Shown: piece by piece, positions 40,885 through 49,583 of the stretch
Layout of the letters: every line of letters begins with the position of its first letter
Numbering within the stretch: position 1 is the stretch's first letter
NCBI RefSeq assembly: GCF_029893585.1
Contig: NZ_JARXYX010000021.1
Span: forward strand, 62,001 to 126,000
Direction of reading: 5' to 3'
Length of the DNA: 64,000 nucleotides
DNA from: Streptomyces sp. LBL
GTDB taxonomy: Bacteria > Actinomycetota > Actinomycetes > Streptomycetales > Streptomycetaceae
Program-made: the position numbers and the translations under genes
The notes under the pieces: generated by a model
Databases searched by the model: none
Seen by the model: the letters and a program-made list of their open reading frames with translations, nothing else
Told to the model about the DNA's origin: nothing

Positions 40885-42438
40885 GTGTCCTCTCTCTTCC
40901 CGGCCCTGACCGAGGGCCGGACCGACCGCCCCGCCCTGCGGTTCGGCCACCGGTCCCTGACGTACGCGGAACTCGCCACCGCGGCCGACGCCCTGGCCCA
41001 CCGGCTCACGGGCCACGCCCGGGTGGCCGTGTGGGCGACCCCGACGCTGGAGACGGCGGTCGCCGTCGTGGCCGCGCTGCGGGCGGGTGTCGCCGCCGTA
41101 CCGCTCAACCCGAAGTCCGGGGAGAAGGAGCTCGGACACATCCTGGGCGACAGCGCGCCGGCGCTGGTGCTGGCCGCTCCGGGTGACGAACTGCCGTCTC
41201 CCGTACGGGACCTGCCGCGCGTCGGCATCGACATCGACACCGCATGTGACACCGACACCGAGGCACCCGGCGCGGGCCGGCTTCCCGACGCGCCCGCATC
41301 CGGCTCCGCATCCGCGTCCGCGTCCGGCTCTACGTCCGACTCCACGTCCGGATCCGGATCCGGCTCCGACTCCGGCTCCGACGACGCCCCCGCCCTCGTC
41401 GTCTACACCTCCGGAACCACCGGCCCGCCCAAGGGCGCCGTCATCCCCCGCCGGGCGATCTCCTCGACCCTGGACGCGCTGGCCGACGCCTGGCGGTGGA
41501 CCGGCGACGACGTGCTCGTGCACGGTCTGCCCCTGTTCCATGTGCACGGCCTGGTGCTCGGCATCCTCGGCCCGCTACGGCGCGGCGGATCGGTGCGCCA
41601 CCTCGGCCGGTTCACCACGGAAGGCGTGACGCGCGAGCTGACCGACGGCGCGACCATGCTGTTCGGCGTGCCGACGATGTACCACCGGATCGCGGAGGCC
41701 CTCCCCGACGATCCCGCGCTGGCCACGGCACTGAGCCGGGCCCGGCTGCTGGTCTCCGGCTCCGCCGCGCTGCCGGTGCACGACCACGAGCGGATCACAA
41801 GCGTGACCGGGCAGCGCGTCATCGAGCGGTACGGCATGACCGAGACGCTCATGAACACCAGCGTCCGCGCGGACGGCGAACCACGCCCCGGAACGGTCGG
41901 CGTCCCGCTGCCGGGTGTGGAGCTGCGGCTCGTGGAGGAGGACGGCACCCCGATCACGTCGTACGACGGCGAGACCGTGGGCGAGATCCAGGTGCGCGGC
42001 CCGAACCTGTTCACCGGCTACCTCAACCGCCCCGACGCCACGGCCGCCGCGTTCACCGCCGACGGCTGGTTCCGCACCGGGGACATGGCAGTGCGCGACC
42101 CCGACGGCTACGTCCGTATCGTCGGCCGCAAGGCCACCGACCTGATCAAGAGCGGCGGCTACAAGATCGGCGCCGGGGAGATCGAGAACGCGCTGTTGGA
42201 GCACCCGGGCGTGCGGGAGGCGGCGGTCACCGGCGAGCCGGACGCCGACCTGGGCGAACGGATCGTGGCCTGGGTGGTCCCGGCGGACCCGCAGTCGCCC
42301 CCGTCCGCCGAGGAGTTGGCCGACCATGTCGCGCGCCGCCTCGCCCCGCACAAGCGCCCCCGGGTCGTCCACCACCTGGACGCCCTCCCCCGCAACGACA
42401 TGGGGAAGATCATGAAGCGGGCGCTGGACCGTGGCTGA
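40885..42438 (+). CDS. matB: Malonyl-CoA synthetase (acyl-AMP-forming), MatB
   Basis: The 517-residue adenylate-forming enzyme has the P-loop VVYTSGTTGPPKGAV (about 172-186). RYGMTETLMNTS, GWFRTGDMAVRD and the catalytic lysine region DMGKIMKRAL at the C-terminus are all present. It converts malonate (and often methylmalonate) plus ATP and CoA to the acyl-CoA. A Ser/Asp/Gly-rich low-complexity insert of nearly 50 residues (about 120-168), built from hexamer DNA repeats, sits just before the P-loop; I know no such insert in MatB. GTG start behind AAGGAG. The carboxyltransferase gene overlaps it by 8 bp. Confidence 0.92.
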   Translation: MSSLFPALTEGRTDRPALRFGHRSLTYAELATAADALAHRLTGHARVAVWATPTLETAVAVVAALRAGVAAVPLNPKSGEKELGHILGDSAPALVLAAPGDELPSPVRDLPRVGIDIDTACDTDTEAPGAGRLPDAPASGSASASASGSTSDSTSGSGSGSDSGSDDAPALVVYTSGTTGPPKGAVIPRRAISSTLDALADAWRWTGDDVLVHGLPLFHVHGLVLGILGPLRRGGSVRHLGRFTTEGVTRELTDGATMLFGVPTMYHRIAEALPDDPALATALSRARLLVSGSAALPVHDHERITSVTGQRVIERYGMTETLMNTSVRADGEPRPGTVGVPLPGVELRLVEEDGTPITSYDGETVGEIQVRGPNLFTGYLNRPDATAAAFTADGWFRTGDMAVRDPDGYVRIVGRKATDLIKSGGYKIGAGEIENALLEHPGVREAAVTGEPDADLGERIVAWVVPADPQSPPSAEELADHVARRLAPHKRPRVVHHLDALPRNDMGKIMKRALDRG

Positions 42439-43786
42439 ACGCCCGACCGCACGCGAGGTCCTGGACCTCGTCGCCGACGACTCCGCCTTCACCGAACTCC
42501 CGTACCCCGCAAGGGACGTGCCCCCCAACGGACCGCTCGGCTGGCCGGGCTACGACGCCGCACGGGCCCGCGCCGCCGACCGCACCGGCGAGCAGGAGTC
42601 CGTCGTCTGCGGCACCGCGCGCGTCGGGGGCACCCGGGCCGTCCTGATCTCCTTCGAGTTCGGCTTCCTCGGCGGTTCGCTCGGGGAGCGCACCGGCGAC
42701 CGGCTGGAGGCGGCGTACACCTATGCCCGTGACCACCGGCTGCCGGTGGTCCCGTTGATCGCCACCGGCGGCAGCCGTATGCAGGAGGGCATGCTCGCGC
42801 TGACCCAACTCCAGCGCGTGGCCCGGCAGTCGACGCTCACGAGGGAGGCGGGCCTGCCGCAGATCGCGGTCCTCCGGGATCCGACGACGGGCGGCGGCTG
42901 GGCCACCCTGGGTGCGGGCGCCGACGTGATCCTCGCCCTGCCCGGGGCCCAGGTCGGCTTCGCGGGCTCCCGGGTCCGTCCCCCGGACGCGGACCCGGCC
43001 GCGTACACGGCCCAGGCCCAGGTGGCGGCGGGATCGGCCGACGCGGTGGTGGCACCCGGGGACCTGCGCGACACCCTGGGCCGCTGGCTCCGCCTCCTGA
43101 CGACCCCGTCGACCGAGCCCGCGCCGCCCCCTCGGCCGCTCGGCTCGACGGACCTCCCGGCCACCGGCTGGGCCGCCGTACAACGCGCCCGCTCCCCCGA
43201 ACGCCCGCGCGCGGCAAGCTACTTGGACGCCTACTTCACGGACCGCCTCCCCATCAGCGGCGACCGCTGCGGCGGCACCGACCCCGAGGGCATGCTGTGC
43301 GGCTTCGGCGAGCACGAGGGCCGTACGGTCGCCTACGCCGCGCAGACCGGTACGGCGACCCGCCCTGCCGGCTACCGCACCGCCACCCGTCTGATCCGCC
43401 TCGCGGACCGCCTCGGCATCCCGGTCCTCACCCTGGTGGACACCCCCGGCGCCGCCAACGACGCCGAGGCCGAACGGCAGGGCGCGGGCGCGGCGATCGC
43501 GGACGTCTTCGCAGCGGTGGCCGCCGCCCGCACCCCGGTCACCACCCTCCTGATCGGCGAGGGCGGTTCCGGCGGCGCCCTCGCCCTCGCCGCCCCCGGC
43601 ACCACCTGGGCCACCCCGGACAGCTACTTCTCGGTCATCGCCCCCGAACTGGCGGCGGCGATCCTGAAGCGACCGCCCGGGGAGGTGGAGGCGACGGCGG
43701 ACCAACTCCGCATCCGTCCGCAGGACTTGGCCGAACTGGGAGTGATCCGGCACGCATCAGGCGACCATCTCAAGTACCGTCCGTAA
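42431..43786 (+). CDS. Acyl-CoA carboxyltransferase (fused beta/alpha-like halves)
   Basis: The 451-residue crotonase-superfamily carboxyltransferase has two halves. The N-terminal half shows ISFEFGFLGGSLGERTGDRL and IATGGSRMQEGMLALTQL, TGGGWATLGAGADVILALPGAQVGFAGSR. The C-terminal half shows RLADRLGIPVLTLVDTPGAAN and LIGEGGSGGALALAAPG. It resembles acetyl/propionyl-CoA carboxylase beta chains and the malonate-decarboxylase carboxyltransferase. The zinc finger of AccD is missing. Its 8-bp overlap with matB suggests it acts on malonyl-CoA or supplies it. Confidence 0.88.
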   Translation: MAERPTAREVLDLVADDSAFTELPYPARDVPPNGPLGWPGYDAARARAADRTGEQESVVCGTARVGGTRAVLISFEFGFLGGSLGERTGDRLEAAYTYARDHRLPVVPLIATGGSRMQEGMLALTQLQRVARQSTLTREAGLPQIAVLRDPTTGGGWATLGAGADVILALPGAQVGFAGSRVRPPDADPAAYTAQAQVAAGSADAVVAPGDLRDTLGRWLRLLTTPSTEPAPPPRPLGSTDLPATGWAAVQRARSPERPRAASYLDAYFTDRLPISGDRCGGTDPEGMLCGFGEHEGRTVAYAAQTGTATRPAGYRTATRLIRLADRLGIPVLTLVDTPGAANDAEAERQGAGAAIADVFAAVAAARTPVTTLLIGEGGSGGALALAAPGTTWATPDSYFSVIAPELAAAILKRPPGEVEATADQLRIRPQDLAELGVIRHASGDHLKYRP

Positions 43787-44135
43787 CGAGAGAGACGCTC
43801 AGGAACGCGCGCCGCCACCTCCTCGGCGCTCCGCGCTCCGCGCCTTCCGGAACGGCTCACTGCGGCCGGACGGGGTCATGAAACGGGTTCGCGAAACGGG
43901 TTCGTGAAAAGGGGTCGCGAAAAGGGGTCGCGAAAAGGGGGGCGTGAAGAGGGGGCGTGAAGAGGGAGAGCGCCCGGCTGACCGTGCCTTTCACCGAGCC
44001 TTGAGGGACAAGAACCCCCATTCAGCCGTTCCCCGCCCGGCCCACCACAAGACGCGCCCCCTCCCCGGCCCCCGCACGATGCGTAGGAGACCGTCACCCG
44101 GCGGTCCACGGTCTGTGCTCTCGGGAGGACCTGCC
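43787..44135. other. Intergenic region with 13-bp repeats upstream of mbl
   Basis: 349 bp without a supported gene. The tandem repeat at 43879-43966 fills the middle. The mbl ribosome site is at about 44123-44129. Confidence 0.6.
43879..43966. repeat. 13-bp tandem repeat, about seven copies
   Basis: Units of the kind TGAAACGGGTTCG, CGAAAAGGGGTCG and TGAAGAGGGGGCG follow each other head to tail. Confidence 0.9.
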
Positions 44136-45173
44136 ATGACCGCGAGTCTGGAGCAGCTGCGCCGCTGCCACTTCGCCGTCGACCTGGGTGCGGCGAGGAC
44201 GCGGGTGTACGTGAAGGGGGCCGGGCTCGTCGTCGACCAGCCGTCCGCCGCCGCCGTCAACACCCGTACCGGCGCGCTGATCGCGGTCGGCGAACTCGCG
44301 GAGAAGATGACGGGCCGTACACCGGACTACATCCGTGTGGTCAGGCCCGTCTCCGGTGGCACGGTCGTCGACATCGAGATGGCTCAGCGGATGCTGCGGC
44401 ACCTGCTCGGCGACAAGATCCGCCGCGCGCTGCGCCGCAAGCCCCGGCTGCGGGCCGCCGCCTGCACCCCGCACGACGCCGACCCGCTGGCCCAGCGCGC
44501 CGCCATCGAGACCCTCGTCGGGCTCGGCGCCCGCCGCGTGGAGCTGGTCGACACCCTCATCGCCGCCGCCGTCGGCTGCGGACTGCCCGTCGAGCGGCCC
44601 GAGGCCACCATGATCATGGTGTGCGGGGCCGCGGCCACCCAGGTCGCCGTGCTCTCCCTCGGGTCGATCGTCACCGCCGAGCGTATTCCCGTCGGCGGTG
44701 AGGCCGTGGACCACGCGATCGTGCAGCATTTGCGGCACGAGCACGAGCTGATGCTGCCCAGCCAGTCCGTACGGCCGCTGCAGCTCGCCCTCTCCGGCAA
44801 CGGTCTCACCTCGCACGGCCCCGCCTCCACGGAGATCCACGGCCGGGACGTCGCCACCGGCCTCGCCCGTTCCGTGCGGGTCGACACCGCCGCCGTGCGG
44901 GACGCGATCGAGACCCCGCTGACCGCCGTCCTCGACGGCATCGGCCGGGTACTGCGCAACTGCCCGCCCGACCTGGTGGCAGACCTCGCCGACCGCGGGA
45001 TCGTGATGGTCGGCGGCAGCGCCCTGCTCCCCGGCTTCGACCAGATGCTGCGGCACGCGACGGGCATGCCGGTGCTCATCGCCGACCGGCCGGACGTGTG
45101 TGCCGCCCAGGGCCTGGGCTACATGCTGGAAGGCAAGATCGAACCCCTGATCCTGGACCCGCTGGCCACCTGA
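44136..45173 (+). CDS. mbl: MreB-like actin homologue Mbl
   Basis: The 345-residue protein has the actin/MreB fold. The phosphate-1 motif is FAVDLGAARTRVYVKG and IRVVRPVSGGTVVDIEMAQRMLRHLL follows. The phosphate-2 region is MIMVCGAAATQVAVLSLGSIV and the adenosine motif GIVMVGGSALLPGFDQML. The divergent phosphate motifs match the short Mbl of streptomycetes, which works with MreB in spore-wall assembly. In S. coelicolor, to my knowledge, mbl also lies close to the malonyl-CoA synthetase gene, supporting the call. ATG behind GGGAGGA. Confidence 0.88.
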   Translation: MTASLEQLRRCHFAVDLGAARTRVYVKGAGLVVDQPSAAAVNTRTGALIAVGELAEKMTGRTPDYIRVVRPVSGGTVVDIEMAQRMLRHLLGDKIRRALRRKPRLRAAACTPHDADPLAQRAAIETLVGLGARRVELVDTLIAAAVGCGLPVERPEATMIMVCGAAATQVAVLSLGSIVTAERIPVGGEAVDHAIVQHLRHEHELMLPSQSVRPLQLALSGNGLTSHGPASTEIHGRDVATGLARSVRVDTAAVRDAIETPLTAVLDGIGRVLRNCPPDLVADLADRGIVMVGGSALLPGFDQMLRHATGMPVLIADRPDVCAAQGLGYMLEGKIEPLILDPLAT

Positions 45174-45232
45174 GCGACACAGCACGGCGGCCGGGTCCCC
45201 CCGGTGGACCGCCGCACCCACAACGACGACGG

Positions 45233-45319
45233 CCGGCCCGTCAACAGCTGCCGACCTGTCTACAGTGACCGGCCCGTCTACAGTGACCGGCCCGTCAACA
45301 GTTACCGGCCCGTCAGCAG
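45233..45319. repeat. 18-bp tandem repeat at the 3' end of the MEDS-ATPase gene
   Basis: CCGGCCCGTCTACAGTGA and close variants occur four times, then a partial copy that runs into the stop codon of the minus-strand gene at 45313. Confidence 0.9.
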
Positions 45320-46344
45320 GCGAACCAGCACCGCACCGTCGTCCCGCCCGCCCCGGTGTGCACCCGCACCAGGTCCGCGACGAGGTTGACCATCAGCAGT
45401 CCCCGGCCGCCGCGCTGGTCGTGGGGCGCGGGCCGGCGGCCGGCCAGCGGGTCCGCCAGCCACCCCTTGTCCCGCACCTCGCACACCACGTACCCGTCCT
45501 CGGCCCACACCCTGAGCGCACCCGCGCCGCCGCCGTGCACCACGCTGTTGGTGGTCAGCTCGGCGGTGACGAGCGCCAGGTCCTGCAGGCGTACGCCGGT
45601 CAGGCCGAGCCGGGCGGCCGCGTCGGTGGCGACATGGCGGGCGTACGAGAGCGAGTCCGCGTCGAAGGAGAACGCGGGCACGTCCGCGACGAGCGGCAGC
45701 GGCTCGTTGTAGCGGGCGACGACGTCGTGCGGGGCGTACGCCTGGCTGCCCGCCTGAGGCCCGGCGCCGGCGTGGATGACGGTGGGGTGGGTGGCATACG
45801 CGTCGGCGATGACCTGCGGGGCCAGGCTCCGGGTGTCGTACGGACACAGGATGCTCACCGTGCGGCCCGTGAAGGCCGCGTTGATCAGAGCCTCGTGCTG
45901 GACGCAGGCCGGGTACTCGGTGTCGCTGCGGCCCGCCCAGATCGGCTCGCCGATGATCCGCACCCGGCGGCCGGCGGGCTGGGCGTCGGCGAAGGCACGC
46001 AGCACGCCCGGGATGATCCGGCCGGGGTTGCGTCCGGCCTCCCGCATGTCCATCAGGCGCACGGCGTCGGCGTCCGCGCCGAGGCCGTCCCGGATCAGGG
46101 CGAGGTTGTCCCCGGGCACGGCGACCGCGACCGGGTCTCCCGCCGCCAGGCCCTCCCGGATGAAGGACACGGTGCCGGCGATGTACTCCCGTTCGTCGCC
46201 GTAGAACAGCGCGGGGTGGACGAAGGGATCGAGGACCTCGATGGTGTCGAGGTTTTCGCTGGTGTCCACCTCCCCGAGGGTGTCGAGGGGCTCGCCGGAC
46301 TCCGAGGGATCGTCGGACTCGAAGGGATCCGCCACGGTACTCAT
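45313..46344 (-). CDS. MEDS sensor domain fused to anti-sigma-type HATPase
   Basis: The 343-residue protein begins with an acidic tail. A MEDS domain follows (about residues 42-205: HPALFYGDEREYIAGTVSFIREGLAAGDPVAVAVPG, RNPGRIIPGVLRAFAD, RRVRIIGEPIWAGRS). After it comes a HATPase_c_2 domain (about 225-343) with N-box LALVTAELTTNSVVHG and G-box QRGGRGLLMVNLVADLV. The pair is standard in Streptomyces partner-switch circuits, where the sensor part would gate an anti-sigma ATPase. It overlaps the STAS gene upstream by 4 bp. Confidence 0.9.
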   Translation of the reverse strand: MSTVADPFESDDPSESGEPLDTLGEVDTSENLDTIEVLDPFVHPALFYGDEREYIAGTVSFIREGLAAGDPVAVAVPGDNLALIRDGLGADADAVRLMDMREAGRNPGRIIPGVLRAFADAQPAGRRVRIIGEPIWAGRSDTEYPACVQHEALINAAFTGRTVSILCPYDTRSLAPQVIADAYATHPTVIHAGAGPQAGSQAYAPHDVVARYNEPLPLVADVPAFSFDADSLSYARHVATDAAARLGLTGVRLQDLALVTAELTTNSVVHGGGAGALRVWAEDGYVVCEVRDKGWLADPLAGRRPAPHDQRGGRGLLMVNLVADLVRVHTGAGGTTVRCWFAC

Positions 46345-46694
46345 GACGTCGACACCTCGATCGCCGACAGGTCGGGCCAGAGCATCGCCAGCACCCGCCG
46401 CAGGGCCTGGGGCGGGTGGTCCAGCACCATCCGCCGGCCGTCCCCCAGCTCCTGGGCGGCGGCGGCGAGCGCGCCGGCACCGGCGACGTCGACGAACGTC
46501 ACGGCTGACAACTCAAGGTGATACACATCCCCGTCCTCGCGCACGGCCCGCTCCAGCGCACGCTCCCACACCTGGTGCGTCGCCAGTCCGACCTCTCCCG
46601 CCACGCGCAACCCATTGCGCGTGGCCAGCGGCGACACCGTCAGCGCCGGCGCCGCCACCACGACTCCGGACGGTGTCTCGTAGCGGATACCCAC
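46341..46694 (-). CDS. STAS-domain anti-sigma antagonist
   Basis: The 117-residue protein has a single STAS fold (LRVAGEVGLATHQVWERAL ... YHLELSAVTFVDVAGAGALAAAAQELGDGRRMVLDHPP). The residue after Asp in FVDVAG is Val where most antagonists have the phosphorylatable Ser or Thr, so control by phosphorylation is doubtful. It overlaps the MEDS-HATPase gene (ATGA) and probably binds that protein. Confidence 0.88.
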   Translation of the reverse strand: MGIRYETPSGVVVAAPALTVSPLATRNGLRVAGEVGLATHQVWERALERAVREDGDVYHLELSAVTFVDVAGAGALAAAAQELGDGRRMVLDHPPQALRRVLAMLWPDLSAIEVSTS

Positions 46695-46891
46695 ACCGTC
46701 TCCCCACTCTTCCCGGACGAAACGCCCATACCCAGGAACTCCCGCACCATGCCTGAGGCGGGGGTGTAGTCCACCGTACGGGGGGCAGTCGCACGGTCGG
46801 TACTCCCGGGCCCCACCGAACGGGTCCGGCAGCGACGGGTCACACTACGTCAGGAAGACTTTCCGAGAAACGCAAAAAAAAGGGGGGAGAC

Positions 46892-47566
46892 ATGGCCTCA
46901 GCGGCATACGCACCTCTCCCGGGGCGACCGAACGCCCTGGTCATCGAAAGCCACGTGGAGGGGGACCGCGCGGTGCTCGCGCCGCGCGGAGAGCTGGTCC
47001 GCGGCTGCGCGGACGACCTGGCCGAGACGCTGGTCGCCTTGCCGTACGGCGTCCGCAAGGTGGAACTGGACATGTCCGGGGTGGTCTTCATGGACACCGC
47101 GGGACTGCAGTTCCTGGAGACGCTCGCCGACCACGGCCACCGGCACGACATGCCGGTGGCGATCGCGAACTGGGGCGGCCAGCCGCTCCGCATCATGGAA
47201 CTCGCCGGTCTCGACACCACCGACCCGCTGCACACCCCGGCTCCCGCACCGCACGTGCCGGAGTCCTCCGCGGTCGCTCTGGAACGCGCCGAGCAACTGC
47301 GGCTGCTCCAGGACGAGGTGGAGCAGCTCCGCCAGGCGCTCGCCTCCCGCCCGGTGATCGACCAGGCCCGCGGCATCCTCATGGCCACCCATTCCTGCAC
47401 CTCCGACGAGGCGTGGACGATCCTCCGGCAGACCTCCCAGCTCTCCAACACCAAGCTCCGCACGGTCGCCGCGGCGGTCACCGCGAGCACCGGCTCCGAC
47501 GGCACGCCGCCACCGGAGGAGATCCGTAACGCGTTGCGCAGGGCGTTCGTCCAACTCGGACGCTGA
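46892..47566 (+). CDS. STAS-ANTAR signalling protein
   Basis: The 224-residue protein couples an N-terminal STAS domain (residues 15-110; VELDMSGVVFMDTAGLQFLETL, with Thr at the usual phosphosite) to a C-terminal ANTAR RNA-binding domain. The latter is preceded by a short coiled coil (RLLQDEVEQLRQALASRPVIDQARGILMATHSCTSDEAWTILRQTS). ANTAR proteins prevent termination by binding paired hairpins. Divergent from the STAS/MEDS-HATPase pair, it likely reads the same signal. Strong GGGGGGAGA site before the ATG. Confidence 0.92.
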   Translation: MASAAYAPLPGRPNALVIESHVEGDRAVLAPRGELVRGCADDLAETLVALPYGVRKVELDMSGVVFMDTAGLQFLETLADHGHRHDMPVAIANWGGQPLRIMELAGLDTTDPLHTPAPAPHVPESSAVALERAEQLRLLQDEVEQLRQALASRPVIDQARGILMATHSCTSDEAWTILRQTSQLSNTKLRTVAAAVTASTGSDGTPPPEEIRNALRRAFVQLGR

Positions 47567-47640
47567 CGCCCACCGCGGACGCGGAGGCCGGGCGGACTCC
47601 GACGCCAGACGACGCTGACGCCAGACGGCCACTCGTACGG

Positions 47641-47731
47641 GCGGTGGAGTCAGTACAGGCGGTGGAGTCAGTACGGGCGGTGCGAGTCAGGACGGGCGGT
47701 GGAGTCAGTACGGGCACTGGGGTCAGTACGG
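47641..47731. repeat. 18-bp tandem repeat, five copies
   Basis: GCGGTGGAGTCAGTACGG and variants; one copy has an extra base. Confidence 0.9.
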
Positions 47732-47824
47732 CAGGATCCGCCCCGAAGGCGTCCTGCGGTCGATCGTCACATCGCGCGGAGCGGCGGGCCTACGGTTGAC
47801 GCGCACCCGGATCTGACGGTTCAT
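47723..47824 (-). CDS. 33-residue basic peptide (possible)
   Basis: An ATG at 47824 stands 3-4 nt behind a strong GAGGAGG. It opens a 33-codon frame (MNRQIRVRVNRRPAAPRDV ... SGRILPY) rich in arginine, ending inside the 18-bp repeat. The excellent ribosome site and uninterrupted frame are the only evidence. No family is recognised; it could be a leader peptide. Confidence 0.45.
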   Translation of the reverse strand: MNRQIRVRVNRRPAAPRDVTIDRRTPSGRILPY

Positions 47825-48016
47825 GACGTCCTCCTCAGGCCTTGGGCCGGTGCGGGGTTGCGCCGCACCGCCATTGCCCCCGCCATACCCCCGGGACAAC
47901 GCGATGATTCCTGTCCGCTACGAGACGTCGGTCCGTACGCCCGGGATGGCCGGAGATGTTACGTGCGGGAAACCTTGACGCGCCGCAAGGCGGATGCCAC
48001 GATTCCGGCGCCGCGA

Positions 48017-48063
48017 TGTTTGCGTAAACACCGATCATTTGTTCGAGAATGTTTACGTAAACA
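48017..48063. promoter_or_regulatory. Two LacI-type operators upstream of the GH5 gene
   Basis: TGTTTGCGTAAACA (48017-48030) and the perfect palindrome TGTTTACGTAAACA (48050-48063) are centred 33 bp apart, three helical turns, and lie about 200 bp before the cellulase start. This resembles LacI/PurR-family binding sites and is distinct from the known cellobiose CebR box. Confidence 0.7.
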
Positions 48064-48130
48064 CGGCGGCGCGACGCGTGGGCCTGGAAGGACGGACGAC
48101 ACACACGTCGAACCAACGGCACACGTCGAA

Positions 48131-48200
48131 GGGTGGCCTCTCCCTCCTGGGTGGCCCCTCCCCCTTGGGCGGCCCCTCCCCCCTGGGTGGCCCCTCCTCC
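48131..48200. repeat. 18-19-bp tandem repeat upstream of the cellulase
   Basis: Four units of GGGTGGCCCCTCCCCC type lie between the operators and the GH5 start. Confidence 0.85.
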
Positions 48201-48262
48201 GCCACCCCCGACGCGGGATACTCCCCACGCGCCGAGCCGCCATCTCCTGAAAGGGCAAGCTG

Positions 48263-49321
48263 ATGCGCAAGACCCCCGCCAGAACCCGCCTCACCCCCCG
48301 ACTGCGGGCCGCCTTCGTGGCCGTCGCGATCGCCGCGGTCACCGGTACGACCCTCGCCGGCAGCCCCGCCTCCGCCGCCACGCCGAGCATCGACCCGACC
48401 CAGTTCAAGGGCGTCAACTGGGCCGACCCGCGCGACAACTTCGCCGACGACCCGGTCGTCCTGTCCGGTCTGTCGCTCTCCGACAGTTACCGGCAGACGT
48501 ACGCCAAGGCGAGCCGGATCATCTCCGCCTTCCGCGCGAACCTCGGCGCCAACACCGTGCGGCTTCCCATCAACCCGTACACGGTCAACGGCAGTTACTG
48601 GAAGTCGTACCGCGGGGTCATCGACGCGGCCTCGGACCAGGGTTTCAAGGTCATCGTGTCCTACTGGGAGGGCACGGGCGCACAGAAGGACGGCTTCATC
48701 GACGACGAGGCCACCTACTGGCCCATGTGGAAGACCGTCGTCAAGGCCTACAAGGACGACAAGCGCGTCTACTTCGAGCCGATGAACGAGCCGCACGGCT
48801 ACACCGACGCCCAGTGGGCCGACATAGCCGCGAAGTGGCTCGCGACCTACCCGTCCGTCCCGCGCAACCGGGTCTTCGTCAGCGGCGCCGGCTACAACGA
48901 CCACGTCACCTCGGTCTGCGCCGACCCGCGCCTCAAGGGCACCTACCTCTCCCTGCACCACTACGGGTTCTGGAAGGACTACGCGACCTACGACCAGTGG
49001 GTGGCCGACCTCAAGGTACGCATCGGCGACTGCGCCGGCCGCACCGTCGCGGACGAGTTCGGCGCCCCGATGACCACCGGCCTGAACTACAACAAGCCGG
49101 ACGCGTCCAACAACTTCGTCAACTACGTCCAGGCCGTCACCGACACCTTCCGCGAGCTCAAGATGGGCTCCGTGTACTGGCCGGGCCTGCGCACCGACGA
49201 CACGTACTCCCTGCAGACCCTCACCGGCCCCGCCGACCGCCCCTGGCTGGCCACCACCAACCAGTCCGGCGCCGACCGCCTCGCCTGGGCCTGGGGCCGC
49301 GGCAAGCCGGTCCAGCCCTGA
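48263..49321 (+). CDS. Secreted GH5 endoglucanase-like glycosidase
   Basis: The 352-residue precursor has a signal peptide (RLRAAFVAVAIAAVTGTTL, cleavage near SPASAA). The GH5 barrel follows: FKGVNWADPRDNF, NTVRLPINPYTV, the acid/base Glu176 in YFEPMNEPHGY, HHYGFW and the nucleophile Glu265 in RTVADEFGAPM. No carbohydrate-binding module is attached. It should cleave beta-1,4-glucan or a related hemicellulose outside the cell. It is monocistronic, with a strong terminator after it and two LacI-like operators before it. Confidence 0.9.
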   Translation: MRKTPARTRLTPRLRAAFVAVAIAAVTGTTLAGSPASAATPSIDPTQFKGVNWADPRDNFADDPVVLSGLSLSDSYRQTYAKASRIISAFRANLGANTVRLPINPYTVNGSYWKSYRGVIDAASDQGFKVIVSYWEGTGAQKDGFIDDEATYWPMWKTVVKAYKDDKRVYFEPMNEPHGYTDAQWADIAAKWLATYPSVPRNRVFVSGAGYNDHVTSVCADPRLKGTYLSLHHYGFWKDYATYDQWVADLKVRIGDCAGRTVADEFGAPMTTGLNYNKPDASNNFVNYVQAVTDTFRELKMGSVYWPGLRTDDTYSLQTLTGPADRPWLATTNQSGADRLAWAWGRGKPVQP

Positions 49322-49342
49322 CCGACCCGCGGCACGCGCAGC

Positions 49343-49373
49343 GGCTCCGCCCCCGGTGACCGGGGGCGGAGCC
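49343..49373 (+). terminator. Terminator of the GH5 gene
   Basis: GGCTCCGCCCCCGG (49343-49356), a TGA loop and its exact complement (49360-49373) form a 14-bp stem 21 bp after the stop. Confidence 0.85.
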
Positions 49374-49583
49374 CTCGGTGCCGCGGGTGGTGATGAGTGG
49401 CCGGCCGTTCTCCCGCCGACCTCTGGTGTGCTGACTCCGCCCGCTCCGGGACGTGCTGCCCCCGTATCCTCCGACTGCCTGCTGCGGAATGCCCTTGCCC
49501 GTCCCCGCCGGGGCGTCCGCCAACCGGTCGACCTGCCTGGCAGGTCGCGAACCGCCCTCCGGGGCGGCTGGGACGCTGCGCGC

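Larger units (their letters stand above)
47567..48262. other. Intergenic region: repeats, a small ORF, cellulase operators
   Basis: Contents are an 18-bp repeat (47641-47731), a 33-codon ORF on the minus strand (47723-47824), two TGTTT-TAAACA palindromes (48017-48063) and a second 18-bp repeat (48131-48200). A -35-like TTGACG lies at 47975-47980. Confidence 0.6.

Noticed and set aside
43879..43966. Regularly repeated units suggestive of a CRISPR array
   Set aside because: The 13-bp units are contiguous with no spacers, so this is a simple tandem repeat; none of the other repeats has spacers either.
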